From assembly GCF_024204685.1 (NCBI RefSeq), contig NZ_CP100350.1:2458501-2522500 (forward strand): a stretch of DNA of 64,000 bases, written 5' to 3'. Shown piece after piece: positions 57,582 to 64,000 of this stretch; position 1 is the first letter of the stretch, and each line of letters starts with the position of its first letter. The position numbers were made by a program, and so were the translations under genes. The DNA comes from Gilvimarinus sp. DA14 (lineage in GTDB: Bacteria > Pseudomonadota > Gammaproteobacteria > Pseudomonadales > Cellvibrionaceae). A model generated the notes under the pieces. The model searched no databases. It was not told the origin of the DNA and saw nothing but the letters and a program-made list of their open reading frames with translations.

Positions 57582-58460
57582 TTACTGCATGGCCGCTCTA
57601 AAATCATCTCGGTAACGGCGTGACAGTGGCAGGTTGGCGCCGCTTTTTAGGGTGATGACGTAGTCACCAAATTCGGTGGGCTGCAGGTGGTCTACGGCCG
57701 ATAGATTGACAATAAACGAGCGATGAATCCGCTTAAATAGACTGCAGGGTAGCTGCCGCTCCAGTTTGGCCATGGTAATGCGCATGGGGTATACCCGGCT
57801 GCCCAGATGAAGGTTGGCGTAATTGCCAGAGGCCTCCACCCACTCGATATCCGCCACGTTAATTAAAAATTCTTTGCCCAGCTTTCTTACCAGTAGACGA
57901 TCGGGCAGCGGCGCGCTGGATTGCTCGCTTTCGTCCACATAACTGGCCTCGCCCTGTAAGCGCCTGGCGATAAATTGGTACCCCGAAATAACCACCACCA
58001 GAGTTAGGTAGCTCATGGCATCTTTTCGGAATTCGTACAAGAACTCGTAGGCTGGGTCGCCAAAATCGTAATGTGAGCCCATGGCCCGGTAGCAGAGTAT
58101 CCGCAAACCAACCATACCGCCCACATGAACCACCGAAAAAAGCACCAGCGCCGCGCCGTGAAAGGCCAACTGGGCGCCCAGGCTATATCTGGATTGTAGA
58201 AACCGAATCCACCAGGCGATGGGCCAGATGCAGAGCACAATCATAAAAATACTGGTGGCTTCCCAGCATATTGGCTCCCACAGCGGCAGAGGTTTACCCA
58301 TTCTTTGCGCTTCCATCCACGCGGTGGTGGCGAGCAGGGCGGTATTAAGCAGCGCCCATATCAGCACCAGCGATGTTGACCACAGCCTGGGGTGGGCCAA
58401 AAAGTGGCGCTTTATGCGCTCGCGAGTTGCGGGCTGGGTTTTACCTTGGTTATTGATCAC
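57582..58460 (-). CDS. LytTR-type membrane-bound transcriptional regulator
   Basis: The 292-residue protein has four hydrophobic helices (about 28-165) and a C-terminal LytTR DNA-binding domain (about 190-292). That domain shows LLVRKLGKEFLINVADIEWVEASGNYANLHL, FKRIHRSFIVNLSAVDHLQ and NLPLSRRYRDDFRAAM. There is no receiver domain, so it is a one-component membrane-anchored regulator. It starts with GTG. It is divergent from an acyltransferase-3 gene across 110 bases, a common arrangement suggesting it controls that gene. Confidence 0.9.
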   Translation of the reverse strand: MINNQGKTQPATRERIKRHFLAHPRLWSTSLVLIWALLNTALLATTAWMEAQRMGKPLPLWEPICWEATSIFMIVLCIWPIAWWIRFLQSRYSLGAQLAFHGAALVLFSVVHVGGMVGLRILCYRAMGSHYDFGDPAYEFLYEFRKDAMSYLTLVVVISGYQFIARRLQGEASYVDESEQSSAPLPDRLLVRKLGKEFLINVADIEWVEASGNYANLHLGSRVYPMRITMAKLERQLPCSLFKRIHRSFIVNLSAVDHLQPTEFGDYVITLKSGANLPLSRRYRDDFRAAMQ

Positions 58461-58570
58461 AACAGTCTGCCGCTTATCACATTTCTTATGAAATCAGTCA
58501 CTTACAAAGCCCATATCAACACGCTTAAGGCAGAGTAGTGGAAGTTTACACGCTATCTCGGAGATCGCCC

Positions 58571-59758
58571 ATGAGTATCCCCCCCGCTTGGCATCAACAA
58601 CGACGCCATGAACTGGACTGGCTTAGAGTGCTCGCTTTCACGCTGCTTATTGCCTACCACATTGGTATGGCCTACGTCGCCGACTGGGGCTGGCACATTA
58701 AAAGCCAGCATCAGAGCGAAACCCTGCAGTACGCCATGTTGTGGTCCAACCAGTGGCGGATGTCGTTGTTGTTTTTAATCAGCGGCGCAGCGGTGTCTTA
58801 CCAGTTACAAAAGCACTCGGGTATCCGCGTCATTGGCACCAACAGCCGGCGACTACTGCTGCCCTTGCTCTTTGGCACCCTGGTGATTGTCGCCCCCCAA
58901 GCCTATGTAGAAAGCAAAGTAGAGGGGGCAATCGGTGATATGTCGTATCTGACGTTTTGGCGCAACTATCTGGGTTACCCATTGGGCTTTAGCGATCCAT
59001 TGCCACCGGTGTATCTGCGCCTGGAGCCAACTCAGGTGATCTACAACCACCTGTGGTATTTACTTTATCTATTTGCGTATATCGCGGTGCTATGGTTGCT
59101 CTATCCGTTGCTGGACAGTAAGCGGGCTCGATGTTGGGGGCAATGGCTGGGCGAGCGCACTCCCCAGTGGGTCATTATTATAGCTCCGGCGCTGGTGCTG
59201 TTCTCTATTGGCGAGCTGCTGTGGAAGAGGTTCCCCACCACGTTTCTTCTGCTGGATGATTGGTTTAACAACGCGCGCTACTTTTTTGCTTTCTTTTTAG
59301 GCTTTTTGCTGGTGCGCTCAAACAGCTGCTGGGGCAGCTTTGCACATTACCGGTGGTTAACCTTAATTCTGGCGTTAAGCGCGTACTTGGCCATTGCAGC
59401 CTATTCCAGGGGCGCTAACCCGTTTCCAGCTCCGCTGGAATTCTTAGGTGAAAGCCTCAAAGGATTTATATGGTCTGCTAATGGCTGGCTTTGGATAGCG
59501 ACAATTCTCGGTTGGGCGCAGGCTTGGCTATCAAAACCCAACCTCAAAATGAGCGAGGTCAACCGCGCGATATTTTGTTTTTATATACTCCATCAAACCG
59601 TAATTATCGTGTTGCTTTACTGGCTTATGAGGTTTGAACTGAATATGGCTTTGGAGGTTACGGCACTTACCGTGTTGACGGTCGTGGTATGTATACTGTC
59701 CTATCTTCTGGTTCGGCGCATACCCGGGTTTAGGGTTTTATTGGGCGTTAATCGATAA
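58571..59758 (+). CDS. Acyltransferase 3 family membrane protein, LytTR-linked
   Basis: ATG 58571 with GGAGA upstream gives 395 residues; an upstream GTG is less likely. It is a polytopic membrane protein with RRHELDWLRVLAFTLLIAYHIGMAY (family start with the conserved His) and NQWRMSLLFLISGAAVSYQL, plus about ten helices. The form beginning with RxxxLDWLR is typical of glucan- or opgC-like acyltransferases of unknown substrate that sit next to LytTR regulators. Confidence 0.88.
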   Translation: MSIPPAWHQQRRHELDWLRVLAFTLLIAYHIGMAYVADWGWHIKSQHQSETLQYAMLWSNQWRMSLLFLISGAAVSYQLQKHSGIRVIGTNSRRLLLPLLFGTLVIVAPQAYVESKVEGAIGDMSYLTFWRNYLGYPLGFSDPLPPVYLRLEPTQVIYNHLWYLLYLFAYIAVLWLLYPLLDSKRARCWGQWLGERTPQWVIIIAPALVLFSIGELLWKRFPTTFLLLDDWFNNARYFFAFFLGFLLVRSNSCWGSFAHYRWLTLILALSAYLAIAAYSRGANPFPAPLEFLGESLKGFIWSANGWLWIATILGWAQAWLSKPNLKMSEVNRAIFCFYILHQTVIIVLLYWLMRFELNMALEVTALTVLTVVVCILSYLLVRRIPGFRVLLGVNR

Positions 59759-59791
59759 CTGGAGAAAGAAGAGTTCAGTGGCGTAGGTACG

Positions 59792-59805
59792 TTCACAATT
59801 CAAGA
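59792..59805 (+). repeat. Third copy of TTCACAATTCAAGA
   Basis: Exact match of 14 bases to the copy at 47446; followed by GCTGACCCA. It lies between the acyltransferase gene and the SOS-type operon. Confidence 0.5.
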
Positions 59806-59916
59806 GCTGACCCAGGTGGCTCGAGTGTTTTGGATTACCTTTAATGAGCAGGCCGTTGGTGGTTACATAGCAACGGTTAAATTCTACCGACACGCCATAT
59901 TGACTTTCCATCACAC

Positions 59917-59932
59917 CTGTATAAGCATACAG
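59917..59932. promoter_or_regulatory. LexA box (SOS operator)
   Basis: CTGTATAAGCATACAG fits the CTGT-N8-ACAG consensus exactly and is followed by an A/T-rich -10-like TATATTTATA. It ends 22 bases before the radical-SAM gene start. Confidence 0.8.
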
Positions 59933-59954
59933 TATATTTATATAGGTGTAGTGT

Positions 59955-61253
59955 ATGTCTGCTTTAATCAAAAAACTCGCTATTTTGGCCGATGCCGCCA
60001 AATACGATGCCTCCTGTGCGAGCAGCGGTACCACTTTTCGCGACTCGGCTAAAACTAGCGGTATCGGTTCGTCTGGGGGCATGGGTATTTGTCACTCTTA
60101 TACCCCCGATGGTCGCTGTATTTCTCTGTTAAAGGTGCTGCTCACCAACTTCTGTATCTACGAGTGCAGTTACTGCGTTAATCGTGCCTCCAGCAACGTA
60201 CCCCGCGCGCGCTTTAGTGTCGATGAAGTGGTAAAGCTGTGTCTCGATTTTTATAAGCGTAATTACATTGAAGGGCTGTTTCTAAGCTCTGGCATTATTC
60301 AATCGGCCGATTACACCATGGAGCAAGTGGTGGCTGTCGCGCGAAAGCTGCGTATTGAGCACGGCTTTCGCGGCTATATTCATTTAAAAACGATTCCCGA
60401 GGCCTCCAAAGATTTACTGGCGCAAGCCGGCCTTTATGCCGACAGGCTGAGCATTAATGTAGAGCTGCCCAGCGAAGAGTCTTTGCAACAGCTAGCCCCA
60501 GAAAAGTCTACCGTAACCATTGAATCCACCATGGGGCGCCTGAAAGAGGCGATTAGTGAGCATAAAGCCGAGAAAAAAGAGCAGCGCAAAAAATCTACGA
60601 ATCGTGCCAAGCGGATACCTGATTTTTCTCCGGCAGGCCAAAGCACACAGATGATCATCGGGGCTGACAACTCCAATGATGCGGTTATCTTGAATAAATC
60701 CCACCACCTGTATAAAAGCTATGAGATGCGGCGGGTTTATTATTCGGCCTTTAGCCCGATACCCGATGCCTCTTCTCAGTTGCCGCTAAAACCACCGCCT
60801 TTGATTCGGGAGCACCGACTGTATCAGGCCGATTGGTTGATGCGGTTTTATCACTTTAAGGTGGATGAAATCACCCAAACCACCAGCACTGATGACGGTA
60901 TGCTGGATTTAGATGTCGACCCTAAATTTGCGTGGGCGCTGCAGCACAGAGAGTACTTCCCTGTGGATGTAAACCGCGCCGATTACGAACAAATATTGCG
61001 TATACCGGGGGTAGGGGTGCGAACAGCGCGGCGCATATTGCAGCAGCGGCGTTTTAAGAAAGTTCGGATTGAGGATTTCGAGCGCTTTAAAATACCCTTT
61101 AAAAAAATTCAGTTTTTTGTGCAAGCGGCTAACTACACTCCGTCTATTGGTGATGTAAGTTCTACGGCGATTAAGCAGCGCTGGTTGGCGCAATCTCAGG
61201 GCACGGCTTTCTTTGCTGCTGCGCAGAAGAAAAATCAGCTATCGCTGTTTTGA
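59955..61253 (+). CDS. Putative DNA modification/repair radical SAM protein
   Basis: The 432-residue protein has a radical SAM cluster motif in LLTNFCIYECSYCVNRASSNV (CxxxCxxC, Cys about 67-74), then LFLSSGI and LPSEESLQQLAPEKS. A C-terminal helix-hairpin-helix (VNRADYEQILRIPGVGVRTARRILQQRRFKK) should bind DNA. This is the TIGR03916 type, which is always paired with a DUF4130/TIGR03915 protein as here. The pair has been proposed to act in DNA repair with uracil-DNA glycosylase-like proteins; the reaction is unknown. A LexA box just upstream supports DNA-damage induction. Confidence 0.9.
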   Translation: MSALIKKLAILADAAKYDASCASSGTTFRDSAKTSGIGSSGGMGICHSYTPDGRCISLLKVLLTNFCIYECSYCVNRASSNVPRARFSVDEVVKLCLDFYKRNYIEGLFLSSGIIQSADYTMEQVVAVARKLRIEHGFRGYIHLKTIPEASKDLLAQAGLYADRLSINVELPSEESLQQLAPEKSTVTIESTMGRLKEAISEHKAEKKEQRKKSTNRAKRIPDFSPAGQSTQMIIGADNSNDAVILNKSHHLYKSYEMRRVYYSAFSPIPDASSQLPLKPPPLIREHRLYQADWLMRFYHFKVDEITQTTSTDDGMLDLDVDPKFAWALQHREYFPVDVNRADYEQILRIPGVGVRTARRILQQRRFKKVRIEDFERFKIPFKKIQFFVQAANYTPSIGDVSSTAIKQRWLAQSQGTAFFAAAQKKNQLSLF

Positions 61254-61255
61254 AT

Positions 61256-62230
61256 ATGTATTATTTCAATGTGAATCATTTTCGCGAATGGCGCCGCTGC
61301 GCCCGATCGCTTTTGCAGGCTCGCATCAGCCCCGATGAAATTGAGTGGGGTTCTGGCAACCAACACAGCCTGTTCGAGCCTATGGCTGATTCGCTTGATG
61401 AAATAGACAGTTTAGTTCCTGCAGGGCGAAAGCCCGCGATTACAATGCCCAAAGCGTTTGTGGAATTGGCGGAGACCGCGGCCTGCTATCGCGACAGCAA
61501 GAAGTGGCAGGTGTTGTACCGCCTAGCCTGGAAGCTACAAAACCATAGCCGCCATATTATTCACGACCTAACCGATAGCGATGTTATCGTTGCCCGCGAC
61601 ATGGCCAAATCAGTGTCTCGCGATATGCACAAAATGAAAGCCTTTGTGCGCTTTAATGATCTAGAGTTCTCCTGTTTACCCTCGCTGATTAATGCAGAGT
61701 CAGTTGAATTTTTAAAGCGGAATATATCAGGTGATGGTTCTTCTGGTGAGAGCTGCTTTGTCGCCTGGTTTGAACCCGACCACCTAATTGTAGAAAAGCT
61801 TTCGCCCTTTTTTGCCAAGCGTTTTACCGGTATGCATTGGTGTATTTTAACTCCGGATCAATGCGTATTTTGGAATCAAGCAGAGCTGCGCCTTGCTCCC
61901 GGCTGCGAAAAGCCGGCCGGTTTAGCTGACCCGATGCACGGCATGTGGAAAACCTATTATAAAAGCATATACAACCCTGCTCGCTTAAAAGAACAAGCAA
62001 TGCAATCGGAGATGCCTAAAAAATATTGGAAAAATTTACCCGAAGCGGAGTTGCTGCCCGAGTTAATCGAACAATCCTCAGCGAGAACGCAAAAAATGCT
62101 GGAGAATGAGCGCACACCGGCCGATAGGCTCAGTAGAAAATCATCGGCCCTGCGCAACGCTCAGTTTGAGATTCAAAGAACACTCGAGAAAAAACGCCAG
62201 GAAGTGTCGAGCGCCCCACCCAAAAATTGA
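61256..62230 (+). CDS. TIGR03915/DUF4130 DNA metabolism protein
   Basis: ATG 61256 lies two bases after the radical-SAM stop. The 324-residue protein opens with MYYFNVNHFREWRRCARSLL and contains the DUF4130 signature FVELAETAACYRDSKKWQVLYRLAWKL, DMHKMKAFVRFNDLE and SPFFAKRFTGMHWCILTPDQCVFW. A Lys-rich tail with MPKKYWKNLPEA follows. The C-terminal uracil-DNA glycosylase (UdgX) that is often fused to this protein is absent. Function presumed to be SOS-controlled DNA repair together with its neighbour. Confidence 0.9.
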   Translation: MYYFNVNHFREWRRCARSLLQARISPDEIEWGSGNQHSLFEPMADSLDEIDSLVPAGRKPAITMPKAFVELAETAACYRDSKKWQVLYRLAWKLQNHSRHIIHDLTDSDVIVARDMAKSVSRDMHKMKAFVRFNDLEFSCLPSLINAESVEFLKRNISGDGSSGESCFVAWFEPDHLIVEKLSPFFAKRFTGMHWCILTPDQCVFWNQAELRLAPGCEKPAGLADPMHGMWKTYYKSIYNPARLKEQAMQSEMPKKYWKNLPEAELLPELIEQSSARTQKMLENERTPADRLSRKSSALRNAQFEIQRTLEKKRQEVSSAPPKN

Positions 62231-62350
62231 CAGCTCGGTAGAGCGTATTTGCAGCGCTAGATATTGGCATAGTAGTGCTTCCCCAAAATCATTCGCGGGA
62301 CACTGCGCTCCTTCATTGGTATCTCAATAGCGGGTTGAAGGTGACTAGAC

Positions 62351-62851
62351 TTAATAAAAAGTTAGACGAGTAATTCTTGTTTCACAGTCTCCGTGACTGC
62401 ATAGCTCTAGTATCAAGTAGTTTTCAAAAGGCAGTTGAGTTAAATATTCGGTCAGATCTTCAGCACCAATATTGTCACCATCTTCATAACAGCTAAAATA
62501 GTTGTCTGAGTCAAAGTCGCAGGTGAACTCTACTTCGCGTGCAGCATGACAATGGTCGTTGTGCTCGACACCGCACTCTTCGTCGATAACTCGAATATCA
62601 CTATTGGATATTGTTCGGTCTTCGCTCAGGTAGAGGCGGGCATCAAACAATACAGCACCCTCAGAGCGCCATTCGATACGAAGCGACTGGCCCGGGTACA
62701 GGCTTGACTTATCGACATCAAAATCCTGAATATCCACCTCTAAGTGTCGGTTTAACTCTTTGGTAATCGGATCACTATTGCCCCCACAGGCGACTAACAA
62801 CGTTATGCCGGTTAGCGATCCGATACACTTTAGTTGTCTTGAAAAATTCAT
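62351..62851 (-). CDS. Hypothetical lipoprotein downstream of the OmpV-like gene
   Basis: The 166-residue lipoprotein has the lipobox LLVAC followed by GGNSDP. The mature part is acidic, begins with a beta-sandwich-like stretch (SSLYPGQSLRIEWRSEGAVLFDARLYLSED) and contains several Cys (ECGVEHNDHC, FTCDFDS, FSCYED, ELCSHGDC), suggesting disulfides. No family recognised. It starts 12 bases after the porin-like gene and is probably co-transcribed with it. Confidence 0.75.
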   Translation of the reverse strand: MNFSRQLKCIGSLTGITLLVACGGNSDPITKELNRHLEVDIQDFDVDKSSLYPGQSLRIEWRSEGAVLFDARLYLSEDRTISNSDIRVIDEECGVEHNDHCHAAREVEFTCDFDSDNYFSCYEDGDNIGAEDLTEYLTQLPFENYLILELCSHGDCETRITRLTFY

Positions 62852-62863
62852 AGGTATGTCCGT

Positions 62864-63631
62864 CTATAAGGTGACTACGTACATAATGCCTAACTGTGCG
62901 CGATAGTTTCGCCCCACCAGTGGACTATTATTGATTTCGCTGTCCAGCCGCTCATAGCGTGCGAAGCCGCGAACTGAGTGGCGTTTCCCCACCGGCACGT
63001 AAACTTGCAGCCCGGTGAAGTAGTTCAGTGAGCTATCCGCTTGATACTGATATCGACCAACCGATTCGTTGGTGTTGCTGGGCGAGACACCGAACACATG
63101 GGTTGCGTACTTATCTTGCAGCCAGTAGGCGCCAATTCGCGTGGATACCTGCCAACCCCTATTGTGCCTATAAACAGGTATGTCCGCCCTGAGAAGGGCG
63201 GTGCCACCTTCGGAGCGACCCTGAATATCTTGTGCCAGGCGTAAATGAAAGTAACTGTAATTGAACTGCATTCTGGCTGTGACTTCGCCCTTGGGACTTT
63301 TGTAATCGTTAAATACCGCATCGTCGGAGTCGTAATCAACCAGCGAAAAGTTACTTTGGTAGGTTTCATCGCGATAGCCAAGCCCGACCTCTACCTGAAG
63401 GTCGGATTGCATTAAGGTGTATTGAACCAGGCCTTCACCTACCCCAAATCCCCAGCGCCCGTAACGGGCCGTAACATAGGGCAAAGGCGTCGATTCAACC
63501 CCCACACCCCGCCAAGGCGCTTGAAAGCTAGCCCCGCCGCCGCCTACCTCAACGTGCCAACGGCTGTCCGCGTTGGTTTTCGATACTAGCATCAGGCTCA
63601 ACAAGGTAGCTGTAAAAAGTAGTCGCCACAT
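62864..63631 (-). CDS. MipA/OmpV-like outer-membrane beta-barrel protein
   Basis: The 255-residue protein has a signal peptide (about 1-21, KTNA) and a barrel of alternating strands. PLPYVTARYGRWGFGVGEGLVQYTL and VEVGLGYRDETYQSN are typical of the MipA/OmpV family (MltA-interacting scaffolds or stress-induced porins). The end YRAQLGIMYVVTL is strand-like but lacks a terminal aromatic. AGGGAT precedes the ATG. Divergent from a membrane-protein gene, with a large palindrome between. Confidence 0.8.
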   Translation of the reverse strand: MWRLLFTATLLSLMLVSKTNADSRWHVEVGGGGASFQAPWRGVGVESTPLPYVTARYGRWGFGVGEGLVQYTLMQSDLQVEVGLGYRDETYQSNFSLVDYDSDDAVFNDYKSPKGEVTARMQFNYSYFHLRLAQDIQGRSEGGTALLRADIPVYRHNRGWQVSTRIGAYWLQDKYATHVFGVSPSNTNESVGRYQYQADSSLNYFTGLQVYVPVGKRHSVRGFARYERLDSEINNSPLVGRNYRAQLGIMYVVTL

Positions 63632-63704
63632 GATCTAATCCCTGTTTCCGGTAAAGGTTCCACTCAGTTTCGATGCAAAAGCGTACCCCTCGGATCCGGT
63701 AATC

Positions 63705-63761
63705 GCATGTGTCAATTGTCATGAATCCAGCCAAATTTTGATAATGACATATGACACATGC
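63705..63761. promoter_or_regulatory. Operator-like inverted repeat between the OmpV-like gene and the next gene
   Basis: GCATGTGTCAATTGTCAT (63705-63722) and ATGACATATGACACATGC (63744-63761) are inverted copies matching at 16 of 18 positions. Each arm contains a smaller TGTCA/TGACA pair. Its position between divergent genes suits joint regulation. Confidence 0.65.
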
Positions 63762-63793
63762 CAGCTAGGCGCTCACACAGGTAGAATTTAACG

Positions 63794-64000
63794 ATGCCAA
63801 AGAAAAATGACTTTTTAGCGTCTTTATACGAACTGCGAACGTTGGAGCGAATACTGGCAATATGCACAGGTCTTATCGTGGCCTACTTGACGCTAACCTT
63901 TGAAGACCCCAGGGGCTGGGTGAAAACTCTGGCTGTGCCTAAGTACGTCATCGCCACCTTGCTTGCGGTGGTAACCAGCTACTTGGTCTTAGAGTTTTTT
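63794..64000 (+). CDS. Membrane protein, N-terminal part (partial)
   Basis: The frame runs off the window end. The first 69 residues contain two hydrophobic helices (LERILAICTGLIVAYLTL and YVIATLLAVVTSYLVLEFF) around a short loop (FEDPRGWVKTLAVPK). No cytoplasmic or catalytic domain is seen yet. Given the divergent porin and the operator between them, it could be a membrane-bound regulator, but this is a guess. Confidence 0.6.
   Translation, partial: MPKKNDFLASLYELRTLERILAICTGLIVAYLTLTFEDPRGWVKTLAVPKYVIATLLAVVTSYLVLEFF

Noticed and set aside
59738-60082. 114-codon frame on the minus strand
   Set aside because: It runs over the LexA box and the 5' end of the radical-SAM gene and has no domain or ribosome site.

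Overview
The window looks like chromosome from a polysaccharide-degrading gammaproteobacterium, most like the Cellvibrionaceae (Cellvibrio / Saccharophagus / Teredinibacter type). The grounds are secreted multimodular carbohydrate-active enzymes with long poly-serine linkers, chitin-binding and CBM13/CBM32/CBM2 modules, two alginate lyases, two GH19-type chitinases and a GH43 arabinanase. Gammaproteobacterial housekeeping genes (yceJ-yceI, rimO, ybhP-clsB-ybhN) lie among them. The assignment is inferred from gene content; no rRNA or tRNA gene was seen.

Layout. 1-10 kb: end of a cytochrome b561 gene and yceI, a DUF1254 protein with an arylsulfatase, an acyltransferase, a MOSC protein, a secreted collagen-like protein with a small Trp/Gly-rich membrane protein, and a PhoD-like phosphatase. 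10-26 kb: carbohydrate block (GH43-CBM13, GH19 chitinase, two modular alginate lyases, an SGNH acetylesterase) interspersed with an XRE/membrane-protein pair, a glutaredoxin, an SpmA-SpmB fusion, rimO and a pilin-like gene. 26-34 kb: ybhP-clsB-ybhN, an ECF sigma operon, a sugar porter, GtrA, a PLA2-like protein and a GPP34 protein with no canonical start codon. 34-47 kb: a divergent cluster of exported proteins (five CxxCH haem motifs, beta-barrels, a TlpA thioredoxin, DUF4266, DUF3570, LamG, a DUF1501-like protein) with striking repeat elements. 47.4-51.7 kb: an A+T-richer three-gene island (TIR-membrane protein, TIR-like-membrane protein, and a membrane Rossmann-RyR-SLOG protein). 52-64 kb: a very large GH19-like chitinase, a CBM2-tailed beta-propeller, a LytTR regulator divergent from an acyltransferase, a LexA-boxed radical-SAM/DUF4130 pair, an OmpV/MipA-like porin with a lipoprotein, and the start of a membrane protein.

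How it fits together. Both chitinase genes carry the same GACAACGTTGTC palindrome upstream, so they probably belong to one chitin/GlcNAc regulon. The two alginate lyases share their binding modules and differ in their catalytic domains. The best candidate for an undescribed system is the TIR / TIR-like / RyR-SLOG island: all three proteins are membrane anchored, the genes are translationally coupled, and the domain set predicts nucleotide-signal-driven immunity. The haem/beta-barrel divergon is a second candidate, probably an envelope redox complex.
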